A DNA stretch of 64,000 bases, taken from NCBI GenBank assembly GCA_022606135.1, contig JABYQN010000003.1, positions 558,001-622,000 on the forward strand, written 5' to 3'. This DNA is from Fomes fomentarius (taxonomy: Eukaryota > Basidiomycota > Agaricomycetes > Polyporales > Polyporaceae). The notes below the pieces were generated by a model. The model was not told the origin of the DNA. It saw only the letters and a list, made by a program, of their open reading frames with translations, and ran no database searches. Shown piece by piece: positions 50,249 through 62,149 of this stretch (position 1 is its first letter; every line of letters starts with the position of its first letter). The translations under genes were made by a program, and so were the position numbers.

Positions 50249-51989
50249 TCAGAAGGCCTCCGCCTCGCCGCCATACCGTTTCGGCAGCTCCGACCGAGGG
50301 ATGACCGGCGACAGCTCCGCACCAATGGTCTTCGCACCCGTGCCGACGACGGACATCTTCGCGAGCGTTGCGGCGGAGATGAGCGGCTTGAAGAGCCAGA
50401 ACACCCATGTGAGCAGTGTCGGCACGTTGACGAAGAACTTGCGCGACTGCAGAGGGACACACACATGAACACATGAGTAAGGACACACGTCGGCCAGCAC
50501 GTACGAGGAATTCAGGGTAGTGGTTCTGGAAGATGTTCGTCGCCTCCTTCGCAGCGGCCTTCTGGCTTGCGTCGCGCGACGTTATGCTCACGCCCTCATA
50601 GTCTAATTGATAGGCAAGGCAAAACGAGTGAACCCCCCTTTTCAACGTCAAAGATAGGATTAGCAACGCGTACCGTGTATCTGCACCATCTGGTCGACAG
50701 TCTCGAAGTCGAGCAACTCAATGCTCTGCTCCATGAACTGCACGCGCCACCTTCGTCCATCACCAAAACGTCAGTCCCCGCGCGCCACGGTATACTAGTC
50801 CGAACTGGACCGAGCACTCACCGAATGAATTTCTGGATGTCTCCAAAGACCGCCTTCATGTCCTTGATCTCGCCATACAAGTTGTACGTGACCGGGTGGC
50901 CGTCCTTGTCCTTCCCGTACACCTTTCCGAGCGTGCCAAACACCTCGGGGTCGAACTCCTCCTTCAAGACCTCGTCTATCTTGATCTCGTCGCGCCACTT
51001 GAGCGTGCCGATCAGCATCTCCACGGCGTCCTTCACGACCAGGTTGCGCGCACGCGCGAACTTGACGAGGATCACGGAAGCCTTTGCATTGGGCTCCGTC
51101 GAGAGGGGGACGCCCCAGAGCGTAATGGACGTCGGCGCGGGGGACTTGTCGGGGTACGCCTTCACGAAAATGTCTGGGAGCTGCGACTGTGGATGCCATA
51201 CCGCGTGAACATGATAAGCATGAGCGTGAGCACGGTAGCGGTGGAGAAAGCAGGAGACGTGAGCACCGCTCCGCGACGGCATATGAAGCTAACAGCGAGG
51301 TATAAACGTACACGCAACTCCTTGACCGCCTTCCACTCCTCCGCCGTGAACTTGCGCGTGAGGTCGTTCTGAGGCTCTTCTGGCTCCTCCTGCTCCTGCT
51401 CGGTCTCCGCTTTGGTAGTGCTCGCCTCAGCGGCAACTACTGCTGCGGTGGCGGCGGCGGCCTCAGGCGCAGACACCTCCTCGGTGGCCTTGGTCTCCTC
51501 CCGAGCAGGCTTGGTCTCCACAACTGCAGACATGATGGGTGAGACAACAGGTCAGAACAGCGACAGAAGCAGAGAGGGTTTTGGAACGAGACCGAGCGCG
51601 CAGCAGAAGTACCACAAAGACACGCGCCAGGGTTGCCACCGGTGCTTATATAGACTCGAACACGCACCTTCTGCCTTGTCCTTCTCTTCGGGCACAGACG
51701 GCGGTTCGCCCGCTACTACAGGCGTGACTTCCGGCTCAGGTGCCGGAGCCGCCGACTCTATAGGAGTAGCAGCGGCGGCGGCGGTAGGAGCAGGAGCGGG
51801 CGCAGGCGTCGCTTCGGGCTCGGGTGCGGGAGCCTCAAGGGTAGCGGCGGGCGCAGCAACGGTGGTGGGCTCAGCAGGCGCGCTGGGTGCGGCGGCGGCG
51901 GCAGGCGCTTCGGTCGACGCAGGCGCAGCGTCGGCGACAACCGTGGCAGGGGGCGGGACGGGGACGGACTCGTTGTTTTCGGTGGCCAT
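50249..51989 (-). CDS. Sec14/CRAL-TRIO phosphatidylinositol-transfer protein (Sfh5-like)
   Basis: Start MATENNESVPVPPPATVVAD (ATG 51989). A low-complexity Ala/Pro/Glu-rich N-terminus follows (to about 51400), then NDLTRKFTAEEWKAVKELR, the CRAL-TRIO N-lobe (SVILVKFARARNLVVKDAVE, TLKWRDEIKIDEVLKEEFDP) and the lipid-binding lobe. The latter has TLGKVYGKDKDGHPVTYNLY, MEQSIELLDFETVDQMVQIH, DASQKAAAKEATNIFQNHYP and FFVNVPTLLTWVFWLFKPLI. It ends LPKRYGGEAEAF-stop. The LWGV motif before the N-lobe and the overall order fit Sfh5-type proteins at ER-plasma membrane contacts, which move or present phosphatidylinositol. About six introns. The strong GC bias of the N-terminal exon produces long antisense frames. 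Confidence 0.9.
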
Positions 51990-52402
51990 GGGTGTCGCTG
52001 GTGGTCGTTTGAGTTTAAGGGTGCGTTGTCAGTTGCGCTTGAAGTTGGGCGCGGTCGGGACTTTCGAAACTTGGCGGGCTTGCGTGCCGTCATATGCACG
52101 CTAATCAGATAAGATAGTGAATGGTAGCCTTCCGCCGCAGCTTGATTTACAGTATGACTTATTATGATACAGATCGACGAGCCGTAAGTGATTCTTCTAT
52201 CTCACCTTGTATGAGCTTACTCGATTTTGGCGTATCTGCACTCAAACAAAATTTGGACTGGGTCGTGCATTTCACTCTTGCAAAACTCGCATCTCATAGC
52301 AGTTAGGACTCGTACCGACTGTCTCGTACCGCTCCCTATTTTTGCTAAATGATAAAATAGACCAAGTATAAATTCTAGTCGATCGGCCCATGATCTACGT
52401 CC
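51990..52402. other. Upstream region of the Sec14-like gene
   Basis: About 400 bp between the Sec14-like start and the peptidase stop codon. No gene or RNA is seen. Confidence 0.4.
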
Positions 52403-54298
52403 TCAGTTGGTGTTGGCCCGAGTGAACGGCGTGTTGGCAATACCGACGCGGTTATTCGCAGTGTCGAATACGGAGTAGAAGCGCTCTAAGAACGTCTGGC
52501 CGTTGATGAAGTCGAGACCAGAGCCAGAACGCGTGCCGATGTCGGCGACGATGAGGTAGACACTGTTTGTATTCCCGCCGATGGCCGTGTTGAGTGCGCG
52601 CTGTGGAGAGACGGAAAGTGTGTAAGCGTTCCACAAAATGGAAGTCGACGTGCTGTAGGAGCGACGTACCGGCCAGATCTGCGCGTTCGCGGTGAACTCG
52701 AAGGTCACCTGATAAAGAGTTCGATGTATCAGCAAAGTCTATCCTTGGTATCGAACGAGAAAGTTCTGTCAGTGCAGGAGAAAAGGCGTACCCCGTTGAT
52801 GGTGAAGAACAAGCTCTGCAGGTTGGCGAACTGTGTCGGAGTGAGCCGGAGCAGGCCAGTTGCATTGTCAAAAACGGCGCCAGTCGCACGCTGGTACCTC
52901 TGGAGAGCATCTGCAGGATGAGCAGGTTTCACGCATGAGTCCTCTGCGTTTCTGACAAGAGAGAGCCCGTACCAGTGGCAATAAGGGTGAGAGTGGTGCC
53001 GGTGTCGACAATGCCAGCAGTGTTAGAGAGGATCGACGTGGATGTGCCGAATCTGATCGCCTGATTGATGCCCCAGAACTCTGACGCAGGTGACGTGCGG
53101 GTGATAGGCCTGCATGGTGGAGAGTATAACGTATGTTAGAGGAGCCAGTTCATGCAGAATACAAGCACGCACGCGAAAGTGATTGCACCGGTAAACTTGT
53201 TTGAATCCGTGCCACCGAACGTAAGCTCGCCATTGACTATCTCAATGGTGTTCGTGGGCTCGAAGGAAACCGCAACCAAATCGTCGGTAATGACGCCAGT
53301 CGCGAAGAGGTTGTCCGTGACTGCAGTGAGCAGATCCTGTCAACGATGTCCTTACTGCTCTGTGACGAAGGGCAGATGCATACCGGTCGGAATTGTATTC
53401 CCCGTGTCGGGTGAGAGAGTTCCAACAGTGAGGTCGCTCGGGCCGATGCTGTGGGAAGCGGACGGCAGACGTGAGACAGCTAGCACAGCGTATATAGCAG
53501 CGATGAGTGTACCCCAAGATTCCGTCGACGCCGTCAAAGCCACCCGAGCTTGTAGCAACACCAATGGACTGGCCATTGATCACCAGCCCGGGTCCAAGGC
53601 TCACCGTGTCTGTGAATTCAGTACCTGTCCTGCGGGGTTAACGTACTAGCGATGGGAAACTTCACATAGTACCCACCCCTGACGAACCCAGAGCCATAAT
53701 CCACCGCCTAGGAAGTCCGATCAGTCCCGGGACAGGGAAGCTCCGTCAACGGAAAGATGCCCACCAAACTGTCGCGTGTCTGCCTGGTGGTCGTTGTCTG
53801 TACGAATGGCTGCGTGGCACCTACCCACGTGTTGGAGCTGCCGGTGTCGATAATGAGATCGTCTACACCCCCAAATATCAGCCTAACTCTCCGACAACGG
53901 ACATAGTTTACTTCGTGGGAACGTACACTGCGTCGCAGGGTTGCCAACGCCGACCTATGAGGATAAGGGGCGGGTCGGTATGGGTTGTGCCATTGGTGAA
54001 GATATAGACTCACAGAAGCAATGTATGAAACCGCCTGGTTGTCTGCAGGGACGCTGATGACCGCGTCTGAGGAAAGCGGGTTTCCAGACAGGCGCGCATT
54101 CGCCTTGTTGAGGAGACGCTTCACGCGCAACTGGTCTCTGGCAAGGACCGTGCTCGAACCCGTGAGGTTGAACTTCTTCGCGATGGGGAGGCGAACGAAG
54201 TTGTCTCGCACTTGCACGACAGGGGTCGCGCTGGCGACGACGGCAAGCGTCAGCGCGAGGAGGAGGGGGAAGAAGCTGGAGGAGAGGCCGCAAGACAT
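52403..54298 (-). CDS. Secreted A1-family aspartic peptidase (polyporopepsin-like)
   Basis: The ATG at 54298 starts a signal peptide (MSCGLSSSFFPLLLALTLAV, cut near VASA/TPVV). A propeptide with VRLPIAKKFNLTGSSTVLAR and DQLRVKRLLNKANARL follows. The first catalytic motif is in YDLIIDTGSSNTWVGA, the second in AGIVDTGTTLTLIATDAL. Between them are TDTVSLGPGLVINGQSIGVA, GFDGVDGILGIGPSDLTVGT, VAVSFEPTNTIEIVNGELTF and GGTDSNKFTGAITF. The end is TFLERFYSVFDTANNRVGIA then NTPFTRANTN-stop (52403). About ten short introns. It degrades proteins extracellularly at acid pH and matches the peptidase type common in wood-decay polypores. Both catalytic Asp residues are present, so it should be active. Confidence 0.94.
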
Positions 54299-56919
54299 GT
54301 CCGAAGTTCGAGGTAGGAGGATGTTCAAGCGAGCACTCCAGCGAGGAACTAGAGCGGCATTGCCATAGTTCTTATATACTCGGAGACCGTCTTCTGGAAT
54401 ACCTTATGGTGCCGTGCGGTCTTGTCGGTTGATGGCTTCGATTTCCTATGCTGCCGAAACCTGGATCAGAGACGGAGGGAAAGTGCTCCTGTAGGGGAGA
54501 GAAGCCTGCGTGAGACCCCAGAAGAGGAGACTGTCAAACTTACTGCGGACCTGGCAACGAAGCCTGTAATCCAAGTTCACCAACCTGCACTGTGACTCAA
54601 TATGCAATAACGGCATGGGTTCAGCCATTCGAGACGGTGATGGCGCTCCACGTACTGGTCTTCCACTCGCGCTTATCAATCGACTCTGTGTACTGGACAG
54701 ATGAAAATATCGTAATGAAGCACCTGGGTGGTTTGGGGTCCTCAAGGTCAGCGGTTGTAGAAGTCGGCAGAAGCATGTGGCATACCTGGGAACGCGGAGG
54801 ATAAGAATAGCGAAAATCTATGGGTAACAAAACCGTTGGATCTTTATCTTGGGCGACTCGCGGCATTGGATAAATCCACGTCACATGTAAGAGCTGTGTA
54901 ACACTGTTGGTCTGTGATGATACGTGATGGACTACTATGCATCTAGACTGGGGGGCATCCATACAAGTGCAAGCTTTTGCGGCTGTTGAATAGCATCGGC
55001 GCCACGCTGGGAACCGTGGCAGCCATATCGCCAATTCGACGTGAATGACGATCGATGGCCATGACTGAGCATCATACAACGCCATAGCACAACTGTGGGT
55101 GAGAAGACATGCCGCACGTATCAACATAGAGGATCCAATGAGTGATGTGCCTAAATGGCGCAACAGCATTGGGTGTGACCTCAATGCATCCGATCGTTGT
55201 ATTCTGTCCGGATATATATAGTGATGATGTGTTTGGGAAAATGGAAGCAAAGAACTTACACATCGGCTGAAGGATTCAACCCCGTGCAGGATGTTGGACG
55301 GAGTGTCACCTGCCATGTTCATGTCATGGGCCGCTAGCGATGAGAATAGGGAAACCTGTCTCCACATAGTTGACATGCGGTAACCAGGATGATAAAAGCA
55401 ATCATAGATGAAAGCTATGACAGACCCTGTTCTCATGTCGTGACGAAACAAATGTTGTGGTTTAAGTCGTTACCACCACGATCTTCAGATACCTCGTAGT
55501 ATCTCGTTTACAGCTTAGCAGAGGGACTTGGGAGCATTTCAACATCGGCTCTTGGGGTATGTGTAATAGGAAGCGCGCGTAGGCAAACTAACAGATCACA
55601 GAAGTGTAAGATTGCGAATGTTAGGGCCTTCGGTCGAGATCGAACATACGTTGGGAGGACAAGCATAACTTGAAGCTCAGGCGCCCATGACGACCACATC
55701 TTCGGTGTTTGCCGTTCGCAGTATCAGTCTGACCTCAGTTGAGTTACAACTTGTCTTTCGATGATTGGACCGTGCCTGGCCATACCATCGGCAGTATTCT
55801 CCCTTTTAATGGCACCGAACAAGTGAGATACGGCTGCAAGTTTATTGGGGCAACTTGATCGAAGTCCGAGACTTCATTTGGAGACCAACTAGTAGTGAAA
55901 GCTACGAAAAATCTCACCTTCGTATGTGTGGGCAATACGCATGATACACCACTCTCACTCCTTTCCAGGCCTGGTCAGGCACGTTCGCAATGTAACGAGG
56001 CCGACTCCCGTGAGCATGAAAATAGGTCGCTTCTACGAAGAAGTTGAAAGATTCGCATATGTCGCACCGACAGTGTGTTGTGGCTCGCGATTCGAGTCGG
56101 TCAATGCGGTTGGGTGGACATGGTTGGCTCTTCAAAGCTTCATGTCTCATTGCACCGACCGGCCCGCACCTTTGTTACCCATAGCGGTGTGACGCGATCT
56201 ATACGACTCTCACCTACAACACGATTCCCAGTATCCCTCAGTCAAGGCACATTCTCACGCACTCGTGCTACTCAGAGACAGAAAAAAGAAAGGAGACGCC
56301 CTTGGAAGTCGCAACATGGGAAAGAAAGACGGAACCGGGTCCATGAATCGCAACGCAGTAGTCTCCGTTCTCCTTCCCCCGTCACGTTCAGAGATGCACG
56401 CATCGAACTTTTGGGACACTGCTCTACTCGACATAATCAGAGGTACTTGTAGTATAGCTTCACGACCTATCATCAGAACAGGCTCGAGATATTGTGTTCA
56501 TCCAGTCCTCAAGCACAGATGTTGTCGAATTTGAAGCATATATAGACACCAAGAACTCAGCTGCGCGCATACGTATACATATAGACATAAGGGGGCATAC
56601 AACAAGAACAGACCGAAGGACGAAACACATAGTAACACAATCGGCGTAACGCACAAGATGGACGGGACGCGTATTCTGCGACCTGCTGGGAATACCGCCA
56701 AACGACGAGGTATCCATGATGCAACAGACGCCAAAGGTGTCGTACAGCGACAGAGAATTCGCTGTCAGGTTCCCAATATCGAGCTTGCTAGCTGACATGC
56801 ACATCAACACGCGAGGGCCGCAGAGTGAAAACGACGGCAACGGTGTCGAGCGACATCGTGAGCCAATGTACGGCGGCGGTTGCAGCAAGAACATATGGAA
56901 GGTGGATGCCCGCAATCTC
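54299..56919. other. Gene-poor interval with one long orphan frame
   Basis: The left 100 bp hold the peptidase promoter. On the minus strand one frame is open from the ATG at 55436 to 54621 (271 codons, starting MRTGSVIAFIYDCFYHPGYR), but its composition (rich in Ser, His, Cys, Arg) does not look coding and no motif is visible. A shorter minus frame at 55744-55935 (VAFTTSWSPNEVSDFDQVAP) is equally unrecognised. No transposon hallmark is seen. Confidence 0.3.
54371..54380 (-). promoter_or_regulatory. TATA box of the aspartic peptidase gene
   Basis: AGTATATAAG on the minus strand lies about 73 bp upstream of the peptidase ATG, a typical position for a core TATA element. Confidence 0.6.
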
Positions 56920-58020
56920 CTAGTCGGAGTAAAGTGCGGGCTGAGAAGTTTGTCTGTCAGACGATTCCGGGATCTGCTTGATCTTCTTGTACCAACTCGG
57001 AAGGGCCTCCTCCGAAGCGCGGTGGCACTCAGCAATGAATTGCGAGAACGAAGGCAGAACCGTGGTAGGGAGACCAGGAACAGGACGCCGATATGGCTCG
57101 AAGCGTACATTGCGCCGATCAAGATCTTCACTAGGATCCACGTCGACGTCAGCGATCCTGGGAGGGAACTGGACTGTCGTTGAGGACACATCGAGTTCTT
57201 GTTTCACTTGGATGGGGAGAAGCTGACGCTTTGAGACAGCTGCGAAAAGGCTCCCGTTTCCGCTGTGCTTGGACTGTGGCGTCAAGTGTGGCGAGTCATC
57301 ACAGGGATCCGAACGCGACCTCCGATGCGTTGAGGAAGGTGATAGGACTCGCCGCACCCACGTCGCAGGGGTATGCAGATGTTCAAGTTGAGCAATCTCA
57401 GCGGGAGAAGAACGGGAGCGTTGTGGCGGAGAGTCCGGAGGTGTGAGTGGCGGAGAGTCCGGAGGTGTGAGTGGCGGGGAGCTGGGAGGAGAATGCGAAT
57501 GCGAAAATGAAAGGGAGTAGGAAGTGGCGGTAGGGTTATCGGGGGAGACCGAGCGCGAGGAGGAAACTGTGAGTTCGGGCGTGGGCTCACGCACTTCGAC
57601 CCTGAACAATGGAATCTCATATTCGTCGGCTTCCTCCTTGACTTGCGGTGGCGGGGATCGTGGCGCCTCATCATAGTATAACGCGCGCTGACGAGCGATG
57701 GCGGGGTGGAAAGCAATGGGGGTATGCATAAAATCGTGCTGCAGCTCCATACCCGCATGAGCAGCGGAAAGCTGAGACGAAAGCGATGACTTGTATGCAA
57801 CCCGGAAACTTTGATCGCCCCACATCGCGAAGTGCTAGATGGAATTAGCGTTGATAGACAAAGGTGAATTATCATTGGCTAGACTTACTTCGGACGGGAC
57901 TTCCTTCAAGGAAACAGGGAGTTTCACGCATCGCCCACGTCGCAACGGTTTAGATGCTTTCTCCCCCTTAAGCCTTCCTCTGGGTTCTCGAGGTGTAGTA
58001 GTTGCATTCGCCTTGGGCAT
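56920..58020 (-). CDS. Hypothetical Ser/Pro-rich protein (possible nuclear regulator) A
   Basis: Two exons. The ATG at 58020 begins MPKANATTTPREPRGRLKGE, a basic stretch. An intron at 57836-57889 (gtaagt..atctag) joins VSLKEVPSE to HFAMWGDQSFRVAYKSSLSS. The rest is disordered, with proline-directed phosphorylation motifs (a duplicated LTPPDSPP) and two sumoylation-type sites (VKEE, VKQE). It ends SSDRQTSQPALYSD-stop (56920). About 345 residues. A basic N-terminus, SUMO-type and TP/SP sites suggest a nuclear regulatory protein, but I recognise no DNA-binding domain. The layout (short basic exon, intron, then FA-x-MWG) is shared with the gene at 60861-62149. Confidence 0.65.
57427..57474. repeat. 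24-bp direct tandem repeat within protein A
   Basis: Two exact copies of a 24-nt unit (57427-57450, 57451-57474) encode the duplicated octapeptide LTPPDSPP. The exact identity points to a recent duplication. Confidence 0.85.
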
Positions 58021-60860
58021 GATAGGTCTGGCCTCTCTTCTAGACGGAGTGGAGGGTTGCTGGGAGTGTGATGCGACGTACCTAGAGAATTATATAGGCC
58101 AGGAAGTGCGACTGGCTACGCCTGGAATGTAGGTCCCCAACGCCTCGTGGCGTTGAGATAGACGATATCACCGCCCAAAGGACCTCGAAAAGGGACCTCT
58201 TCCTGCCAATTATGGCTAAAGGCGCTGTGCTACCTGCCAATTATGAGTGACATGGGGAGGAGTGGACTTGATCCACTGCCCTCGCGGCCGTAACCGAGAG
58301 AAACCAAGTATCACGCGCGGCCGCAGCATGCCCTTCCGAAGAACAAGGCAAGCTCAAAAAGGCAAGTCACCCATGACTCTACATATTGACCTCACTGAAC
58401 CTGCCAGATCAAGCAACGATTCCAGCTCATGGCCAGTGACATCGTGCCTCGTGTGCAGGCTTCACGTCGCGTCGCCTTGCACGGAGCGGCTGAGGAGCCC
58501 GTGTCAAGGACAATCAGGTTACTCATCCCAGACATCGATACGCGCGCACCTGCCTATCTCGGTATACAAGCTCAGGTGAATCGTTGCAGCCCTGACGAGT
58601 AGTCGAGGAAGTCTGTCGGCTGCGAGGCTGAGAACAATAAAGATGTCGATATTGGTTGGGTCTCCGAGTGCCGTTTACGAATCTGCACACGCAAATCAAA
58701 GCTTCTGGTGGAGCACTTCAACGGCTTGGCATGAGTAGCGAGCCTTGAGATGGAGAACAAAGGAAGCCGATTCCGTGGTGTTGAGGAGTCTCAAGAACAG
58801 TGACACTGTGACGGTCTCGAGTCAGAAATACTAGATACGAATCCGATTCCGATGGATGGGTGGCACTTTGGGCGCCCGAATCGCGTGGCTGTGTCATTGG
58901 TAAATACCCTCGCGAAACGAGAAATTCGCCCCTTCCGGCTCCTACCGCAGCACCCCCTCAGACCTTGCTTCACTCGGCTGTCGTTACGACCTCCGACACG
59001 TCGTCCCTGAGATACACAGGGGCTTGCATTTGGCTGCGTATACCTACCAGTCATCAGCGCGAATGGGAAACCGACCACTGACAATTCGCCGACTGAGTTC
59101 GAACCACCAGTGAATCCTGTTGAGTCCGGCCACAACTCTGGGTGGCTTAGAGCGAACTTAGAGTTCAATGTGTGATGAAAGTGCTGTCTGAGAAACTCTA
59201 AAGGCTTCTGACTCCCACCCCAACACCAGTTACCGCAGCATGCAGGGAAATAGCTACTCTCTTCTCTAATCTCATCGTCACTACGGTCAAGGATCCCTTT
59301 CACCCCTCGCCATTCAGTACATCAATCGACCACCGTACCGTGATGTCTGCGTCAGTATATCTTGCTCTAGTATTCCTGTAGGTACTCGCTGAAATCAGGT
59401 CAGAAACTCCGGAAACGGCAGACTCCATCCCAATGGCCAGCGCCGCATCGCTATCCGCGATGTGCAACGGGTTTACCACAATCTTACGAGATTCCCATAG
59501 GTGCTTATGCGAGGAGCGGTGCAGTCAGGAACCCGAAGCCGAGTACCAAGGTTACTCCTGAGCAAGTGCAGAGAGCGTCTGATCAATGGGATGGGGAGGG
59601 AGTACTTGAAGATATTGACACTCAGTGGGGCACAGTACCTCAGGGAGGCATGCTGGAGGTAGCCGGCTGGGGCAGCGATTGAAACTTCAGTGGGTGGTGA
59701 GTGAAGTGGCTGTGAACTTGGATCGGGAGCGAGCGATTCATGTTGCTGACCATTGTGTAGAGCAAGCCCATAGCGAAGACGCTGAGTACAAGAGACAGTA
59801 GTATTGCGTGCCTACTATCATCGTGATCCCGAGCAATCTTTCAATGGAGAGCACTGTACTGTGTATTGCTTCACCCTAGAGGAGATGTCGAGTCAGACAG
59901 GCTGAGGTCTTGACGCAGTTATGTCACCGACGTCCCAAAAGCAGTTCCACCACATCGCCTATGTGCTAGTAGTAGAAACAGCTGCCATATTCGCCGGCGT
60001 AGAAGCGGGTGTTGTATGACCGACTACAATGTCATACGGCAAATGGCAGATGAGGGGCACTGGCTCATCCCTTGACCCTGAACAAGACCTCGTCTAGATG
60101 GGTGTGCGTGGACCATCTCGGTGTCGTCGAAGTATTCGAGCCGTTCGAGTCCACATTCAGACAGTCCGCCATGAGACAGGGAGCGGTCACCTTCCTGGTC
60201 TGTCAGACATGCATATTCATTCCCATAGCAATGAAGGACACTAGGAACGCGGGAGGACTGCTAGGCGAGGAGGAACTCTTTAACTAAGAAATACCTCGCA
60301 TGACAGAACCAAGAACCTGCCGTCCACTTGAATGAGTTTATAGCGCATAATAAGGTATAAGGCCATAGATTACACGAACTCCATGTGGCACAGACCCCAA
60401 AAAGAACCCAGCGAACACCGTCCGCGGCTGAGCAACTTGAACTTCGTGAGGTTGGTGATTGTGACCTCGGAAGGCGTCCGATGACTCGGGACTCGACGCC
60501 GGCCAGTGAGGAGGTCATTGGTGTACTTCAGTGCCGGCAACGCGGCTGAAGACACGAGAGGGCCTAGCTCAAGTATTTGAGGGTTATACCCGACAGTCTG
60601 GGAGGGGATGGGCACAAACAAGTGTTCGAAGACCCGGACGTTGAATGAGAAGAACGAGTTCCAATAGTAGTTCAATACCAGCCCGCGGATTTGACACGAG
60701 ATAACTCGGAATGCATTGGAATGAGGGGGGAGCAATTAGGTGGCTAGCAATATCATGTATGAACTGGTGCAACCCTGCACGAATGCGCGCATACAGAGGT
60801 GGCCGCCGTGTGATCTCTCAGCCATAGTACTACTAGGGTGATAACACTTGACAAGATTAA
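58021..60860. other. Gene-poor interval
   Basis: About 2.8 kb. The longest frames (minus 58791-59303, 170 codons, containing LEFLRQHFHHTLNSKFALSH; and minus 60370-60735, containing VLNYYWNSFFSFNVRVFEHL) are unrecognised and lack matching splice partners. They might be decayed genes. No tRNA, tandem repeat or transposase is seen. Confidence 0.3.
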
Positions 60861-62149
60861 CTACCAGTAGAGAGGCCCGTCCATGTAGGACTGCTCATTC
60901 CACGTGATACAGTTGTCGTAGTCTGAAGGATAGTCCTGTGCCACAGACTCCGGAAAATGTCTCAGCATCTGGCATACATCCACACTGGTCCCTATAGCTA
61001 ATAAATCGCTCACGTAATTGAAGGCGGCAGGGTGCCCCCAACTGAGCAGCAGTATAATCCATTCCAAGATTGCGCGCAGCTCGGAGCACAAGTTGCCGAC
61101 AATGTCATCGAGCTGTCCGCGTTGGACGGTGTCACCCATAGCCTGGGTGCATAAGCCGCCGTCTTCGGCAGTCAGGCCGTACGGTGATGTCCACTGCGTT
61201 GAGTTGGAAGTAGCGCTAGCGACGTTGCACGTGTTCAGCGGCTGGTATGGAATCGACATCTGGGCCGACGTTGACGCAGGCTGAGCAAGCTCGTTAAATG
61301 CAGGTCCCCTTGTGTCGACCCAAGAATGGAGGGGCGAATACCTGGAGGATGGCGTGTAGAGGGTCGACTCTGACGAACATGAGGGCGACGAAGCATTGAA
61401 TGCGACATCGTAATAGGGTTGTGAGCTCATGTTCTGGTGAACAGCCTGAGGGTCGACCGTGACGGGGTCGACCATACAACTCGGGTGCAGATACGTAGTA
61501 TCGGTGTTGGCACGATAACCGTCCTGCAACCCTGACCAGGGATCACTATATGAGGACGGAGTTAGAAGCGGCAGAGTGGTGGCCTGATGGTCATGGTGTA
61601 GCGTGGTGGGGCAAATAGTGGGGAGCGGACTTCTGTTATGGTCGGATGCTGGCGGGTAGAGTTTTACGTTGTCGACGAGTGGCGACGTGGACTTGGGTCG
61701 GTCGACCAGATTGGCTGTGCATCGCGCCCCCCTTCGCGTTCTTGGACGGGTCTCGGGTGTGATGGTTGGAGGACTCCTCGACGAAGCCGAAGACCTCACT
61801 CTGCGAGCCTGCACACTCATGAGCGCCGCGGACGGCGGCCAAGTAGTGCAAAGGCAACTCACCGATTTCGGTTGCTTGCGTCTAGTCGGCTTGACCGCTG
61901 ACTCCGCCACAGCGTTGATCCCAAACAGCAAAGTCCCTCCCTTTTTCGCCGGCGGCGGCGGGATGACTTGATCATCCCGCGCAATCTTCCACTTTTCTCC
62001 CCACATCGCAGCAAATTTGGGGAACTATGCCAGTGGTCAGTATGGTGGTTTCGGCGGGTTTCAACCTTGAGGCGTACCTGCTCATTTGACCTCTGCATGA
62101 TGTTGAGAGGAATTTTGTTTTTGCCCGGAACGAACGCTGCGCGGCTCAT
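60861..62149 (-). CDS. Hypothetical Ser/Pro-rich protein (possible nuclear regulator) B
   Basis: The ATG at 62149 starts MSRAAFVPGKNKIPLNIMQR then SNEQ. An intron at about 62024-62077 (gtacgc..ggcatag) joins it to FPKFAAMWGEKWKIARDDQV and IPPPPAKKGG. A long Ser/Pro/Thr-rich stretch follows. The C-terminal half holds a hydrophobic helical part (AILEWIILLLSWGHPAAFNY, VSDLLAIGTSVDVCQMLRHF). It ends MDGPLYW-stop (60861). About 385-400 residues, unless further introns are present. It shares with protein A the short basic first exon, the intron position and the FA-x-MWG start of exon 2. I know no characterised homologue. A role as transcriptional regulator is only a guess from composition. Confidence 0.6.

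Noticed and set aside
51412..52104. 230-codon plus-strand frame rich in Ala, Gly and Ser
   Set aside because: It is antisense to the Ala/Pro low-complexity N-terminus of the Sec14-like gene.
58247..58330. Possible tRNA near the tgatccactgccctcgcggccg stretch
   Set aside because: No acceptor stem or T-loop consensus can be formed.
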